A DNA stretch of 64,000 nt from Vibrio maritimus. Lineage in GTDB: Bacteria; Pseudomonadota; Gammaproteobacteria; Enterobacterales; Vibrionaceae. Of the stretch, positions 50,743 through 60,107 are shown piece by piece; the first letter of the stretch is position 1; each line of letters starts with the position of its first letter. A program made the translations under genes and the position numbers. Location of the stretch: assembly GCA_000755425.1 (NCBI GenBank), contig BBMT01000006.1:1-64000 (forward strand), given 5' to 3'. The notes under the pieces were generated by a model. The model saw only the letters and a program-made list of their open reading frames with translations, ran no database searches and was not told where the DNA came from.

Positions 50743-52048
50743 TTATTTCTGTGTGCGCTCGAAGCGACGAAGTTGCTCGTCACCACGGCGAACCGCGTTG
50801 TTAAGTGCCGATTTTGCAGTAGCTTTGCCTGCCCAAACCGCTTCTAGCTCTTCGTTGATGATGTCACGAGTTTGCAGGAAGTTACCAAAGCGAATACCTT
50901 TCGAGTTGGCTGTTGGTTCAGTCGAGGTCATTTGCACGACAGCTGTGTCCGTGCCTGGGTTCTCCGTGTAGAAACCTTGCTGTTTCGTCAGTTCATAAGC
51001 TTGTTGGGTGATAGGTAGGTAGCCGGTAAACTGGTGCCAGTCAGCCTGAACTTCTGCGCTAGATAGGTAACTAAAGAACTTCGCTACGCCTTTGTACTCT
51101 TCAGATGAGTGGCCACGGAGTACCCACAGTGACGCACCACCAATGATAGTGTTCTGTGGTTTCGCAATCAGCTCATCATCGTATGGAAGCTCGGCAACAC
51201 CTACCTCAATACCTTTCATGTTTTCTTGAATACCTGCTAGACCTGCGGATGAACCCATGGTCATCGCACACTCTTGGGTGTAGAAAAGTGGCATGCCATC
51301 AGATTGGCGACCGCCGTATTTGTAGATGCCTTCTTTTGACCACTCACCAAGCTTTTCAATGTGTTTCACATAAGGCGCGGCATTGAACTTAAATTCAGTA
51401 TCAAAACCGCCAAAGCGTTATTCTGGGTTGCGACTGGAATGTTGTTTCGAGCGCCAAAGTTTTCGATTTGAGTCCAAGACTGCCATGTAGTGGTGAAACC
51501 ACACTGAGCGCCAGACTCGAGCAGTTTGCGTGACACTTGCTCCATCTCTTTCCAAGTTTTAGGCGCTGAGGTGATCCCTGCTTTTGCGAACATATCTTTG
51601 TTGTAATACATCACAGGTGTTGAGCTATTAAACGGCATTGACAGCATCTGACCGTCATTGGTGGTGTAATAGCCCGTCACAGCGGACAGGTAGTTGTCTG
51701 GGTTAAACGGTTCTTTGGTATCTTCCATGAGTTCGTAAACTGGTAGATTGCTTGTTTCGCGCCCATCATGGTCGCTGTACCTACTTCAAACACCTGAACA
51801 ATAGCTGGTTGTTCTTTTGCTCGGAAAGCAGCGATAGCACTGGTCATGGTTTCTGCGTAGCTACCTTTGTAAACCGGTTTGATCTCGTATTCTTCTTGGC
51901 TTGCATTGAAATCCGCAGCGATATCGTTGACTTTTTGACCCAGAGCGCCGCCCATAGCGTGCCACCACTCAACCTCAGTTTTTGCTTGAGCACCTGTGCT
52001 CATTAGCGCCACTGCCACCGCCATTCCTGTGAGGTGTTTAATAGACAT
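50743..52048 (-). CDS. ugpB: UgpB-like periplasmic binding protein (frameshifted)
   Basis: Family 1 solute-binding protein. The signal peptide (MSIKHLTGMAVAVALMSTG, cut after AQA) starts at 52048 behind AAGGG. The mature start KTEVEWWHAMGGALGQKV is typical of UgpB. Two single bases are missing: near 51742 (Ile-Tyr-Pro-Val-Tyr-Glu) and near 51410 (Ala-Leu-Gly-Gly-Phe-Asp). Repaired length is 435 residues, close to E. coli UgpB. First gene of the operon, behind Pho-box repeats. Confidence 0.86.
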
Positions 52049-52155
52049 ATTGTTTCCCTTAGATGTGAATATGTTGGTTTTGGTTCGAAAGCAGAAGTTC
52101 ACTTGTTGTAGAGCCACTGCTTTAAAATGTTCAAGTGAAAGTTAAACTGAGCAAA

Positions 52156-52192
52156 TGACGATTAGGTGACAGTTAAATGAACTTATTTGAAA
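52156..52192 (-). promoter_or_regulatory. Pho box (PhoB binding repeats) of the ugp operon
   Basis: On the minus strand GTTCA, TGTCA and CGTCA occur at exact 11-base intervals, preceded by TTTCA at 10. PhoB recognises tandem 11-base repeats beginning CTGTCA, so this array gives about two head-to-tail sites about 110 bases before ugpB. It implies induction by phosphate starvation, as for E. coli ugp. Confidence 0.78.
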
Positions 52193-52264
52193 CATTTTAT
52201 GGCCATGGAAACGCAATAAAACGGCAATAATAGTGTCACAGAGAGTTGTAATCCTTTCATTTGA

Positions 52265-53044
52265 ATGCAAATGAAAATGGTAAAGAAATCAATGAAAATC
52301 ACAGCGCATCGTGGCGTCTCTAGCCTCGCACCAGAAAATACGTTAGCCGCTTTTGAACAGGCGGCTTTGTTAGGACTAGATTGGATAGAGATTGATGTTC
52401 AGCTTAGTCAAGACAAGGTGCCAGTCGTCATACATGATCGTACCGTAAACCGTTGTACTAATGGTCGTGGTCGCGTCGCCGATATGAGTGTTCAGGCGCT
52501 AAAAGCCTTAGATGCTGGCCTATGGTTTGGTGATGCTTATGAAGGTGAGAGCATTCCAACATTAGCTGAGACCCTACTGTTGGCGCAAAAACATGATCTG
52601 ACGGTCAATGTTGAGCTAAAGCATTATGAAGGCGATGATATTGATCTTTTGTGCCAGCAAGTTAAGTTGGTCATGACTGAGCTAGGTATTGCCAAGGAGC
52701 AGGTGCTATTTTCTAGTTTTAGTACGCAGGCACTGACGGTGATGCAGCGCATAATGCCGACCATACGTCGCGGGCAACTGTGGCAACAAATACCGGACAA
52801 CGCGTTAGCTATTCTCGATGAGTTAGATGCTTACAGCGTACATTGCGACTTTCACTTTCTTGATGAAAGAACAGCGAGATGGATAAAGTCGGCAGGCTAC
52901 CAACTCTATTGTTACACGCCGAATCACCCGTTGTTGGTTGAATCATTTTGGGAGTGGGGCGTGGATATGATGATAAGTGACGTGCCTCAGGATTATCAAA
53001 GCCAGTCAACAGCATCAAAGCCGCAAGAATTCGTTGATGCCTAA
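52265..53044 (+). CDS. ugpQ: UgpQ-like glycerophosphodiester phosphodiesterase
   Basis: Intact protein of up to 259 residues without a signal peptide. Catalytic residues are in ITAHRGVSSLAPENTLAAF (HRG...EN) and IEIDVQLSQD, with the second His in VVIHDRTVNRCTNG. It hydrolyses glycerophosphodiesters brought in by the Ugp importer to glycerol-3-phosphate and an alcohol. Several in-frame ATGs (52265, 52271, 52277, 52292) make the start uncertain; MKITAHRG is the shortest. Divergent from ugpB, whereas in E. coli ugpQ is downstream of ugpC. Confidence 0.86.
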   Translation: MQMKMVKKSMKITAHRGVSSLAPENTLAAFEQAALLGLDWIEIDVQLSQDKVPVVIHDRTVNRCTNGRGRVADMSVQALKALDAGLWFGDAYEGESIPTLAETLLLAQKHDLTVNVELKHYEGDDIDLLCQQVKLVMTELGIAKEQVLFSSFSTQALTVMQRIMPTIRRGQLWQQIPDNALAILDELDAYSVHCDFHFLDERTARWIKSAGYQLYCYTPNHPLLVESFWEWGVDMMISDVPQDYQSQSTASKPQEFVDA

Positions 53045-53074
53045 TGTGAAATAGAGGAGTAGGTAACGACCATC

Positions 53075-53823
53075 ATGCACCATCTCAGTTTGCGACAAAA
53101 AAGCATTATTGACCTCATACATACCCAAGAATATTGCACCATAGAGCGCTTTCGTGCCACTTTGACGTCACGACTCAAACTATTCGTCGTGATATTAACG
53201 AGCTTTGCAGTCTCGGCCTTGCCCGCCGTCATCATGGTGGAGTGGGTTTGCCAACAACGCTAAGCAATCGCAGTTTTACCTCGCGAAGTACTACCAACTT
53301 GACGGAAAAGCAGCAAATAGCTAAACAGGTGGTTGCCAATATCCCAGACGGTTGCACGCTGTTCTTAGGCATCGGTACTACGATAGCGGCGATTGCGGAG
53401 CATTTAAGTGCTCACAAGCATCTTCGCGTGGTCACCAATAACTACCAGGCAGCGCATATTTTGGCGCAGTTTGAACAGGTGGAAACCTGGATTGCTGGTG
53501 GACGAATGCGTACCAATGATGGGGATGTGGTCGGGGATCATGTGGCCAACTTTTTCGGGCAGTTTTCTGCTGACATCGGGATTGTTTGTTGCGCGGCTGT
53601 GAATCTTGCATCAAGCGTTACGGATCAGCCCGCTTTGGAGCCTCAAAAAGAGGAGTTTGCTCTGGAGCATAAGCTTCGAGAGGCGGCGGTCAGTCAAGCA
53701 ATTTTGGCAGGTTCACAGCAAAGGTGGTTGGTTGCCAATAGCACAAAGTGGCAAAGTAAAGCGAGTGCACGCGTTGCACCTTTGACCTATTTTGATCGAG
53801 TGTATGGTCGCCCTACCGGGTAG
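53075..53823 (+). CDS. DeoR/GlpR-family transcriptional regulator (frameshifted)
   Basis: Helix-turn-helix at the start (LSLRQKSIIDLIHTQ, then VTTQTIRRDINELCSLGLA) and a sugar-phosphate isomerase-like effector domain (LFLGIGTTIAAIAEHL, WIAGGRMR). One T is missing near 53151 (Glu-Arg-Phe-Ser-Cys-His). Repaired length is 249 residues. Downstream of ugpQ on the same strand, so it probably regulates the ugp genes in response to a phosphorylated metabolite such as glycerol-3-phosphate. Confidence 0.85.
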
Positions 53824-53840
53824 CGTTCTACCGGGTAGCG
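53813..53840. repeat. Short tandem repeat at the end of the DeoR gene
   Basis: Two copies of ctaccgggtagcg at 53813-53825 and 53828-53840, each nearly self-complementary. The stop codon of the regulator falls in the first copy. Confidence 0.6.
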
Positions 53841-53859
53841 GCTAGTTGGATAGCCTGAT

Positions 53860-55004
53860 TCATTTAGCCAAATGAGTTTCTGACTCTGGCTGCGGTGGAA
53901 ACGTATGATAGATCGCCTTGAATCGCTCTAGGTTGTTAAGCAGTGTTTCAACCAATAATGGGTCAAACGCGGCGCCCGCTTGTTCAGCAAGATAATGCTG
54001 GGTGTCTTCAAGGTCCATGCCTGCTTATAGGTACGTTTGCTCAGCAGGGCATCAAATACATCGGCAATAGTGATGATCCTAGCTTCCAATGGAATATCTA
54101 TCCCGCCAATCTTGGTGGGATAACCCACCCCATCAAATCGCTCATGATGGTAATAGATAATGTTTTTCAAGAAAGAGACCTCAGCACTAGACGCACTAAC
54201 CACATCGATGTTTTCGATAACCTCGTCGATAATATCTACCCCATAGTCGACATGTTTGTTCATGATGGCACGTTCATCTGGAGTGTAGCGGTTGGGGCTA
54301 AACAGAATATGGTCAGGGATCCGGTATTTACCGATATCGTGAAAAGGTGAGTAGAGCTCTATCCACTGGATAAATCTATGGTCGACGGGCAGTTTGTGAG
54401 CGAGCAGTTCGGCGAGAAGCTTACTGTACTGGCTCATCCGCTGCAGGTGATCCGCTGTTTCTGGGTCACGTTTGTGGCTGATCTTAAGGGCTAGTTTCAA
54501 AGCTTGGACAAACATTTGGTGCTTGTAACGGTCATGGCAAAGCAGGCTTATGATGACCTCTCGAATAAACAAAAGGTCTGAATGCAAAGCGCCATCGTTG
54601 AAGTAATCTACTTGTGTCGAGTTAAGAAAGAGTACTGCGCCGAATCCGCTCTCTATGTTTAACCCCATGGTAAAACTGCTTCGATGGCCAAGCTCGATAA
54701 GACGTTTATTTCGGGTGTTTGACTTGAGCTCATAGAGATCGTCAACAACCCTTATTTCCTGATTCTCGATGATTTTAATCAAAGGGGCGCAGCGTTCTGA
54801 ATGCATTGAGATAACGTCGAACTTGTCTGAATCATCTTGAAAGTCAATGACGTGGAAGTTCTCTAGGTGATCAGCAGACGTCACTGAGAGACACAATCTC
54901 GATAGATGCGGGTACTTGGTTTTTAGAGTGTGAAACAGATCATCAATGCCATTGCGGCAACTTAATGCTCTGTTCGTGCTGGCAATACAGTCTATATAGT
55001 CCAT
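53860..55004 (-). CDS. GAF/HD-GYP cyclic di-GMP phosphodiesterase (frameshifted)
   Basis: An N-terminal GAF-like sensory domain (about 1-155) is followed by an HD-GYP domain with HDIGK near 225 and HHERFDGVGYP further on. It should degrade c-di-GMP. One G is missing near 54014 (Gln-Ala-Trp-Asp-Leu-Glu-Asp). After repair the end reads through to 53860, 381 residues. The start at 55004 lacks a good ribosome site. Convergent with the DeoR-type gene. Confidence 0.88.
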
Positions 55005-55222
55005 ACATTATTATCATTAATTTTAATATGGTTACTCAATAGTAGCGAGTGTGAGTGGATTCCCACAAGTGATCGGTTTCACAGCTATGAATGCAATTGC
55101 GTGAATATCTGTGGTATTGATGCAATACGCAATGGGAAAAGGTTGCTTTTTTATAAGTAAGGCGTTGATTCTATTTGTTTTCGAGAGTAATAATATGCAA
55201 ACAAATGTTTATATAATCGGAC

Positions 55223-56345
55223 ATGTGTCTAATGACTGAGCGCGAACAACAAATACTAGAATTAATCAAGCTTGATCCCATGATCGCTCAGAGTACTTTA
55301 GCTGATATGCTCAACATCAGTCGAAGTGCCGTAGCGGGGCATATCATGAACTTGACGAGAAAAGGGTTCATACAAGGTAAGGGCTATTTGATTGCCCCCG
55401 ATCGTTTTGCTGTTGTGATTGGTGGAGCGAATATGGATTTATGTGGTCGTGCTACCTCGGAATTAGTGATGGGAAGCTCCAATCCCGGCGCTTTAACGGC
55501 GGGGGCGGGTGGTGTTGGGCGCAATATTGCAGAGCACCTAGCTCGTCTTGGCAGCAAAGTGGAGTTGATCAGTGCTGTGGGCGATGATTTATGGGGGGAG
55601 CAACTGCTGGATTCTTGCCGCGACGTTGACGTTGGTATAGAGCATTGTTTGGTAGCGCCCAATAGAGCAACGAGCAGTTATCTCTCTATTCAAGGGCCTG
55701 ATGGTAAGCTGCAATTGGCTCTTAACGATATGTCGCTCTTTGATGAACTCAATGCTCAGCAACTCGCAAAGCGATCACCATTATTGAACCGCGCTACTGC
55801 CATCGCTATTGACGCAAACTTAAGTGAATCAGCACTGGAATATCTATTTCAAACTCAAGCCTCAAAGCCCATCTTTGTGGATCCGGTCTCGGTATTAAAA
55901 GTGCAGAAAATCAAACCTTATTTGTCGTGTATTCATACACTAAAGCTCAACGTCGCAGAAGCTGGGCTGTTGTCAGGTTCGAGTATATCTAAACGCAGCG
56001 ACATACCTAAAACCGCACGACGCTTCATGATATGGGCGTACATCAAGTGATAATTAGTTTGGGCGACAATGGAGCTATGCCAGTCGAGACAGTAATGGGC
56101 ACTTTTATGCTCGCGATGGCGCTTCGACTACTTTACCGAATGAACAACATGAAGGGCTGTTGTCCGGTCTCATTCATGGTTGTCTACAAAGCTTAACTTG
56201 GCAGCATTCGATAGAATCCGCATTGGTCGCAGGTGGACTCGCTCACCAACAAGCATTTACGTCTACTGCGCGAAAGGGACGTAATAGTGGTTCGTTGCGA
56301 TTTTCTACAGCAAGCTCAAGAGATACGGATATAGAGTTGTACTAG
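55223..56345 (+). CDS. PfkB-family kinase with N-terminal HTH, PsuK-like (frameshifted, GAGD motif absent)
   Basis: Residues 1-60 form a helix-turn-helix (LADMLNISRSAVAGHIMNL), followed by a ribokinase-like fold (VVIGGANMDLCG, TAGAGGVGRNIAEHLARLG), the arrangement of pseudouridine kinase PsuK. Two single bases are missing near 56023 and 56076. After repair the protein has about 374 residues. The catalytic GAGD motif expected before LLSGLIHG is not there: the frame reads TTLPNEQHEGLLSGLI. No psuG glycosidase gene follows. It may be catalytically dead, a regulator, or damaged by further sequence error. ATG at 55232 is an alternative start. Confidence 0.78.
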
Positions 56346-56421
56346 AGTAATAAACAAACTTTAATTTAAAGGCTACCGTAAAAAACTATGTGTTGGGCGA
56401 CTATCTATAATGGAGGATGCT

Positions 56422-56622
56422 ATGCATATGTTATTGGCGATGTTGATCTTCACTGCAGCAATCGCGCTCATGGCGATTGGAGTAATTTTCAAGCGTAGGG
56501 CGATACGGGGTAGTTGTGGTTGTGCGGAAAAAATCGACGTGGATAGTGATTGTGCTTGCCGAGTAAAACCCTCCGCTCCAGTAACATCTAAGGATCAAAG
56601 TATTGAGCCCAAGAGAAACTAA
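56422..56622 (+). CDS. NqrM-like small membrane protein with four cysteines
   Basis: A 66-residue protein starting at the ATG 5 bases after GGAGG. It has one N-terminal transmembrane helix (LLAMLIFTAAIALMAIGVIF), then KRRAIRGSCGCAEK and SDCACR. This resembles NqrM (DUF539), which has a similar helix, the GSCGG motif and clustered cysteines and is needed to mature the sodium-pumping NADH:quinone reductase. Here Gly after the first CG is replaced by Cys. The usual NqrM gene sits by nqr/apbE, but no nqr gene is in this window, so this may be a divergent paralogue. Confidence 0.65.
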   Translation: MHMLLAMLIFTAAIALMAIGVIFKRRAIRGSCGCAEKIDVDSDCACRVKPSAPVTSKDQSIEPKRN

Positions 56623-57013
56623 CTTATTGTTCTGTAGGCTGCACATCCTAGTGCAGCCAAATACTGCTTCTACCCACCAATTTAGACTAGTTTCTTCAAC
56701 GTCATCCCCCAAACTTGCGACAGCTTTAGGTTTAGAGTCCTAGGCTCATACCGACGTTATTTCTGTATAGATAGGAATCTAATTACAGCGGGCGACCTAA
56801 TCTATGAACATTCGCCAATGGGTTCTAAATGGTTTGCTCTGACGTGCCGACAATCAATTTCACTTGTATGACAATCCTGTGATGCTTCAGTGACGATAAA
56901 CTCTACTGAGCCTAACTCTAATTAGACTTTGTCTAGTTATATGAAATCTAGATTCCATATTTCTACTTCAAAATGCCTCACATCAAACAACATTAAGAAG
57001 TTCGGTAGTTAAG
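56623..57013. other. Intergenic region upstream of the phosphonate-linked locus
   Basis: About 390 bases without a convincing gene. A hairpin (ggctgcac / gtgcagcc, 56637-56658) follows the NqrM-like gene and may end its transcript. An inverted repeat at 56763-56788 is annotated separately. The remainder is AT-rich and should hold the promoter of the downstream operon. Confidence 0.55.
56763..56788. promoter_or_regulatory. Inverted repeat upstream of the phosphonate-linked locus
   Basis: CTGTA-TAGAT and ATCTA-at-TACAG form complementary arms around a short centre, about 225 bases before the alcohol dehydrogenase gene. A GntR- or LysR-type operator is possible. No regulator gene is present in the visible part of the locus. 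Confidence 0.4.
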
Positions 57014-58101
57014 ATGTGGTGTTTTAAAAATCCTGTTGAAATCGTGAGTGGTCACGAAGCATTAAATTCCTTGAAAGAACTAGTAGGCGGTCGGCTTATT
57101 CGATTGTTACTTATTCCAATGATATTTTTTCCAACTACACCCGTGAAGTTATTGAAGCTGTGGGACACGACCCTATCAGCATTATCGATGGCGTGGTTGA
57201 GAATCCACATTTTTCGAATCTTCGAGGCCTGTGTCAGCAGTTGAGTGAGCAAACTCAAGTATTTGTCGCTTTGGGTGGTGGTTCTGTAATGGACACGACG
57301 AAAGTGCTCGCTGCTAGTAGTGGTGACTTCAAGACAGTTGAGGCGTTCTTAAAAGGTAAGGTTGATGCACAAAACCTTAGCATTAAGGAAATCATCGCGG
57401 TACCGACGACGGCGGGCACAGGAAGTGAAGTCACACATTGGGGAACGGTCTGGGATCCAGAAAACGACGCAAAATACTCGCTATCCGATACTAGGCTCTA
57501 TCCGAGCGCAGCAATTGTACACGCGCCTTTTACCTCTCAGTTACCTGTTTCCATAACCATTAGCACGGCGTTAGATGCGTTATCGCATGCTTTGGAAAGT
57601 CTATGGAACAAAAACCGCAATCCAATTAGCGCTATGTTCGCTGTTACTGCCAGCAGAGCCATTATTAAGAGCTTACCTCTATTGGTACAAGACCCAACAA
57701 ATTTAACACTTCGTACAAAAATTCAGGAAGCGGCGTTGATGGCGGGCTTGGCGTTTTCCAATACCAAAACTTCCATCGCCCACAACATGTCTTATGCCGT
57801 CACCCTTGATAAAGGTGTTGCTCATGGTATTGCGTGTAGCTTTACGCTACCTGCGATTATTGCAGCGGTTGATCGCAACGACCATGAACTTATCGGCTAT
57901 ATCACCACTATTTTCAATTCCAGCATTGAACAAGCTAGCCAAAAAATGGCGGCTTTCCTGAAGGCTCTGGATGTAGAAGTTTCTCCAAATGCCTACGGCT
58001 ATACCCGCGATGAATGGCAAGCGTTGATAAGAGACGCCGCGCAGGGCCAAAGAGGCCAGAACTTTTCAGGCAATGTAGAACAGCTAATTTCTCAGTTTTA
58101 A
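57014..58101 (+). CDS. Phosphonate-associated iron-containing alcohol dehydrogenase (frameshifted)
   Basis: Group III metal-dependent alcohol dehydrogenase. The NAD-binding motif is FVALGGGSVMDTTKV, and metal ligands are in DALSHALES and HGIACSF. AVPTTAGTGSEVTHWGTVWD is typical. It resembles the family I know as TIGR03405, found with phosphonate genes; the likely substrate is phosphonoacetaldehyde or the acetaldehyde released by PhnX. One G is missing near 57093 (Gly-Gly-Arg-Ala-Tyr-Ser). Repaired length is 362 residues. It is followed by phnX after 24 bases. Confidence 0.83.
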
Positions 58102-58125
58102 ACAAAGTAATCAGTAGGTTAAGAA

Positions 58126-58940
58126 ATGAATAAAGTAGAAGCTGTCATTTTTGACTGGGCGGGAACCACCGTTGATTTTGGTTCATTTGCGCCAACCACC
58201 ATTTTCGTTGAGGCGTTTAAGAAAGCCTTCGATTTTGACATCTCGCTAGACGAAGCGCGAGGCCCGATGGGGATGGGGAAATGGGATCACATTCGAACGT
58301 TGGGTGATGATCCTAAGATTTCCCAGCGTTGGGTAGATCAATTTGGTTCATCGATGACTGATGAACAAGTCACGCAAATCTATAACACATTCATGCCGCT
58401 TCAGATTGAGAAAGTGAAGCAGCCTGAACACGCAAGCTTAATTCCTGGAGCAAAAGAGACGCTGAACTTTCTTCAAGAGCAAGACGTTAAGGTGGGTTCT
58501 TGCTCGGGGTATCCGCGTCCAGTGATGGATGCACTTGTAGAAGCTGCAAGCGCTCTTGGCTACAACCCAGAATGCGTTGTAGCTAGCGACGACTTAAAGG
58601 CAGGCAGTCGTCCCGGCCCATGGATGGCATTGCAGAACGTGATTGAGCTAGGCATTAAAAATGTTTGTCACTGCGTCAAAGTTGATGATGCGGTGCCAGG
58701 TATTGAAGAAGGCTTAACGCCGGAATGTGGACCGTTGGCCTCGCCCTTTCTGGTAATGAAGCTGGGTTTACGCTCGAAGAATTTTTGCAGGCATCGGACG
58801 AAGATAAGGCTCATGCTCGCGAACGTGCTAGTAGCAAAATGAAGAGTGCGAATGCGCACTATGTCATCGACACCATTGCAGACCTTCCTGCAGTTATTAC
58901 CGACATCAATCGCCGCATGGCTGATGGCGAACGTCCTTAA
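58126..58940 (+). CDS. phnX: PhnX, phosphonoacetaldehyde hydrolase (frameshifted)
   Basis: HAD-superfamily phosphonatase that splits the carbon-phosphorus bond of phosphonoacetaldehyde to acetaldehyde and phosphate. The nucleophile is D10 in [14 protein letters not shown]52 in [10 protein letters not shown] is the expected Schiff-base lysine. [11 protein letters not shown] is the metal-binding region. One A is missing near 58716 (Gly-Leu-Asn-Ala-Gly-Met). Repaired length is 271 residues. The aminotransferase PhnW, which normally makes its substrate from 2-aminoethylphosphonate, is not in the window. Confidence 0.94.
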
Positions 58941-58960
58941 CCCAAATAAAGACTAACATC

Positions 58961-60106
58961 ATGGCAGATATTCAGCTTTCAAATATTAAGAAATCATTTG
59001 GTCAAACTGAGATCCTCAAAGGTATCAACTTAGATATCAAAGATGGTGAGTTTATGACCTTGGTTGGTGCTTCAGGCAGCGGTAAATCAACACTTCTACG
59101 CATTATTTCAGGATTAGAAGAGCAATCTTCCGGCACCATTCGAATTGGTGGCACTGATATTTCTGATAAGCGACCTAAAGAGCGAGATCTCGCCATGGTG
59201 TTTCAGTCTTATGCTTTGTACCCGCATTTATCGGTTAAAGACAATATGCGTGTACCGCTGCGAATGCGCACGCCACTATGGCAAAGGTTGCCACTGGCAA
59301 CGTTACTTTCTCAAGATACTAAACAAGCACTGACTGCAATTGATGCGAGAGTCGAGGAGGTGGCAGCACAGCTCCATATCGAGCATCTCCTCGATAGAAA
59401 ACCGAGTGAGTTGTCCGGTGGTCAATGTCAGCGAGTGGCGTTAGGGCGAGCAATGGTTCGCGAACCTTCAGCATTTTTGATGGATGAGCCTTTATCAAAT
59501 CTTGATGCCAAGCTTCGTGTACATATGAGAGGGGAATTGACTCAGCTTCATCGTGAAATTGGCACAACGTTTGTCTACGTCACACACGACCAAGTGGAAG
59601 CGATGACGATGTCGGATCGGATTGCACTTCTGGTGGAAGGTGAGCTCATCCAAGTGGATACACCAAATAATATGTACAACAATCCCAACCATCTAAAAGT
59701 TGCTGAGTTTATCGGTAGCCCAAAGATCAACACAATCCCAGCTTTAGTCGATGATGAGGGCAATATCCTATTTGATGGCCAGGAGCTAAGTGGCATTAAA
59801 CTCAATGCAACGACCTGTGATGCGCCAATTACTATTGCAGTGCGTTCTGAAGATATTCGAATATGTTCGAGTAACAACATGCCTGCGGTTATTACCCACA
59901 TTGAAAACATGGGGGGTGAGAAAATCCTCTTTGCTAACGCTTCATGGGCGAACGGAAGCATAGCAATTAAATTGACAGCCGATGAGTCAAAAGATCTTTC
60001 TCAAGGTGACAATATTCACCTCGAAGTCGCTCCTGACAAGCTTATGTTTTTCAATCGACATGGGCAGCGTATTCAAAAGATCGACATCATGATGGAGGCT
60101 GCCTGA
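58961..60106 (+). CDS. CUT1-type ABC importer ATPase of the phosphonate-linked locus
   Basis: Intact 381-residue ATPase. Walker A GASGSGKS, signature LSGGQCQR, Walker [12 protein letters not shown] and a TOBE-type C-terminal domain. A segment of about 25 residues (PLRMRTPLWQRLPLATLLSQ) is inserted between the Q-loop region and the signature, compared with the ugpC product in this window. It follows phnX after 20 bases and is one base upstream of its permease gene. It belongs to the sugar/glycerophosphate importer class rather than PhnC. Confidence 0.86.
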   Translation: MADIQLSNIKKSFGQTEILKGINLDIKDGEFMTLVGASGSGKSTLLRIISGLEEQSSGTIRIGGTDISDKRPKERDLAMVFQSYALYPHLSVKDNMRVPLRMRTPLWQRLPLATLLSQDTKQALTAIDARVEEVAAQLHIEHLLDRKPSELSGGQCQRVALGRAMVREPSAFLMDEPLSNLDAKLRVHMRGELTQLHREIGTTFVYVTHDQVEAMTMSDRIALLVEGELIQVDTPNNMYNNPNHLKVAEFIGSPKINTIPALVDDEGNILFDGQELSGIKLNATTCDAPITIAVRSEDIRICSSNNMPAVITHIENMGGEKILFANASWANGSIAIKLTADESKDLSQGDNIHLEVAPDKLMFFNRHGQRIQKIDIMMEAA

Positions 60107-60107
60107 T

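Noticed and set aside
52234..52259. A second Pho box facing ugpQ
   Set aside because: Only one good TGTCA is present and the next TTTCA is out of the 11-base register.
55005..55222. Small gene or RNA between the HD-GYP and PsuK-like genes
   Set aside because: AT-rich with no ribosome site, stable hairpin or open frame; most likely the two divergent promoters.
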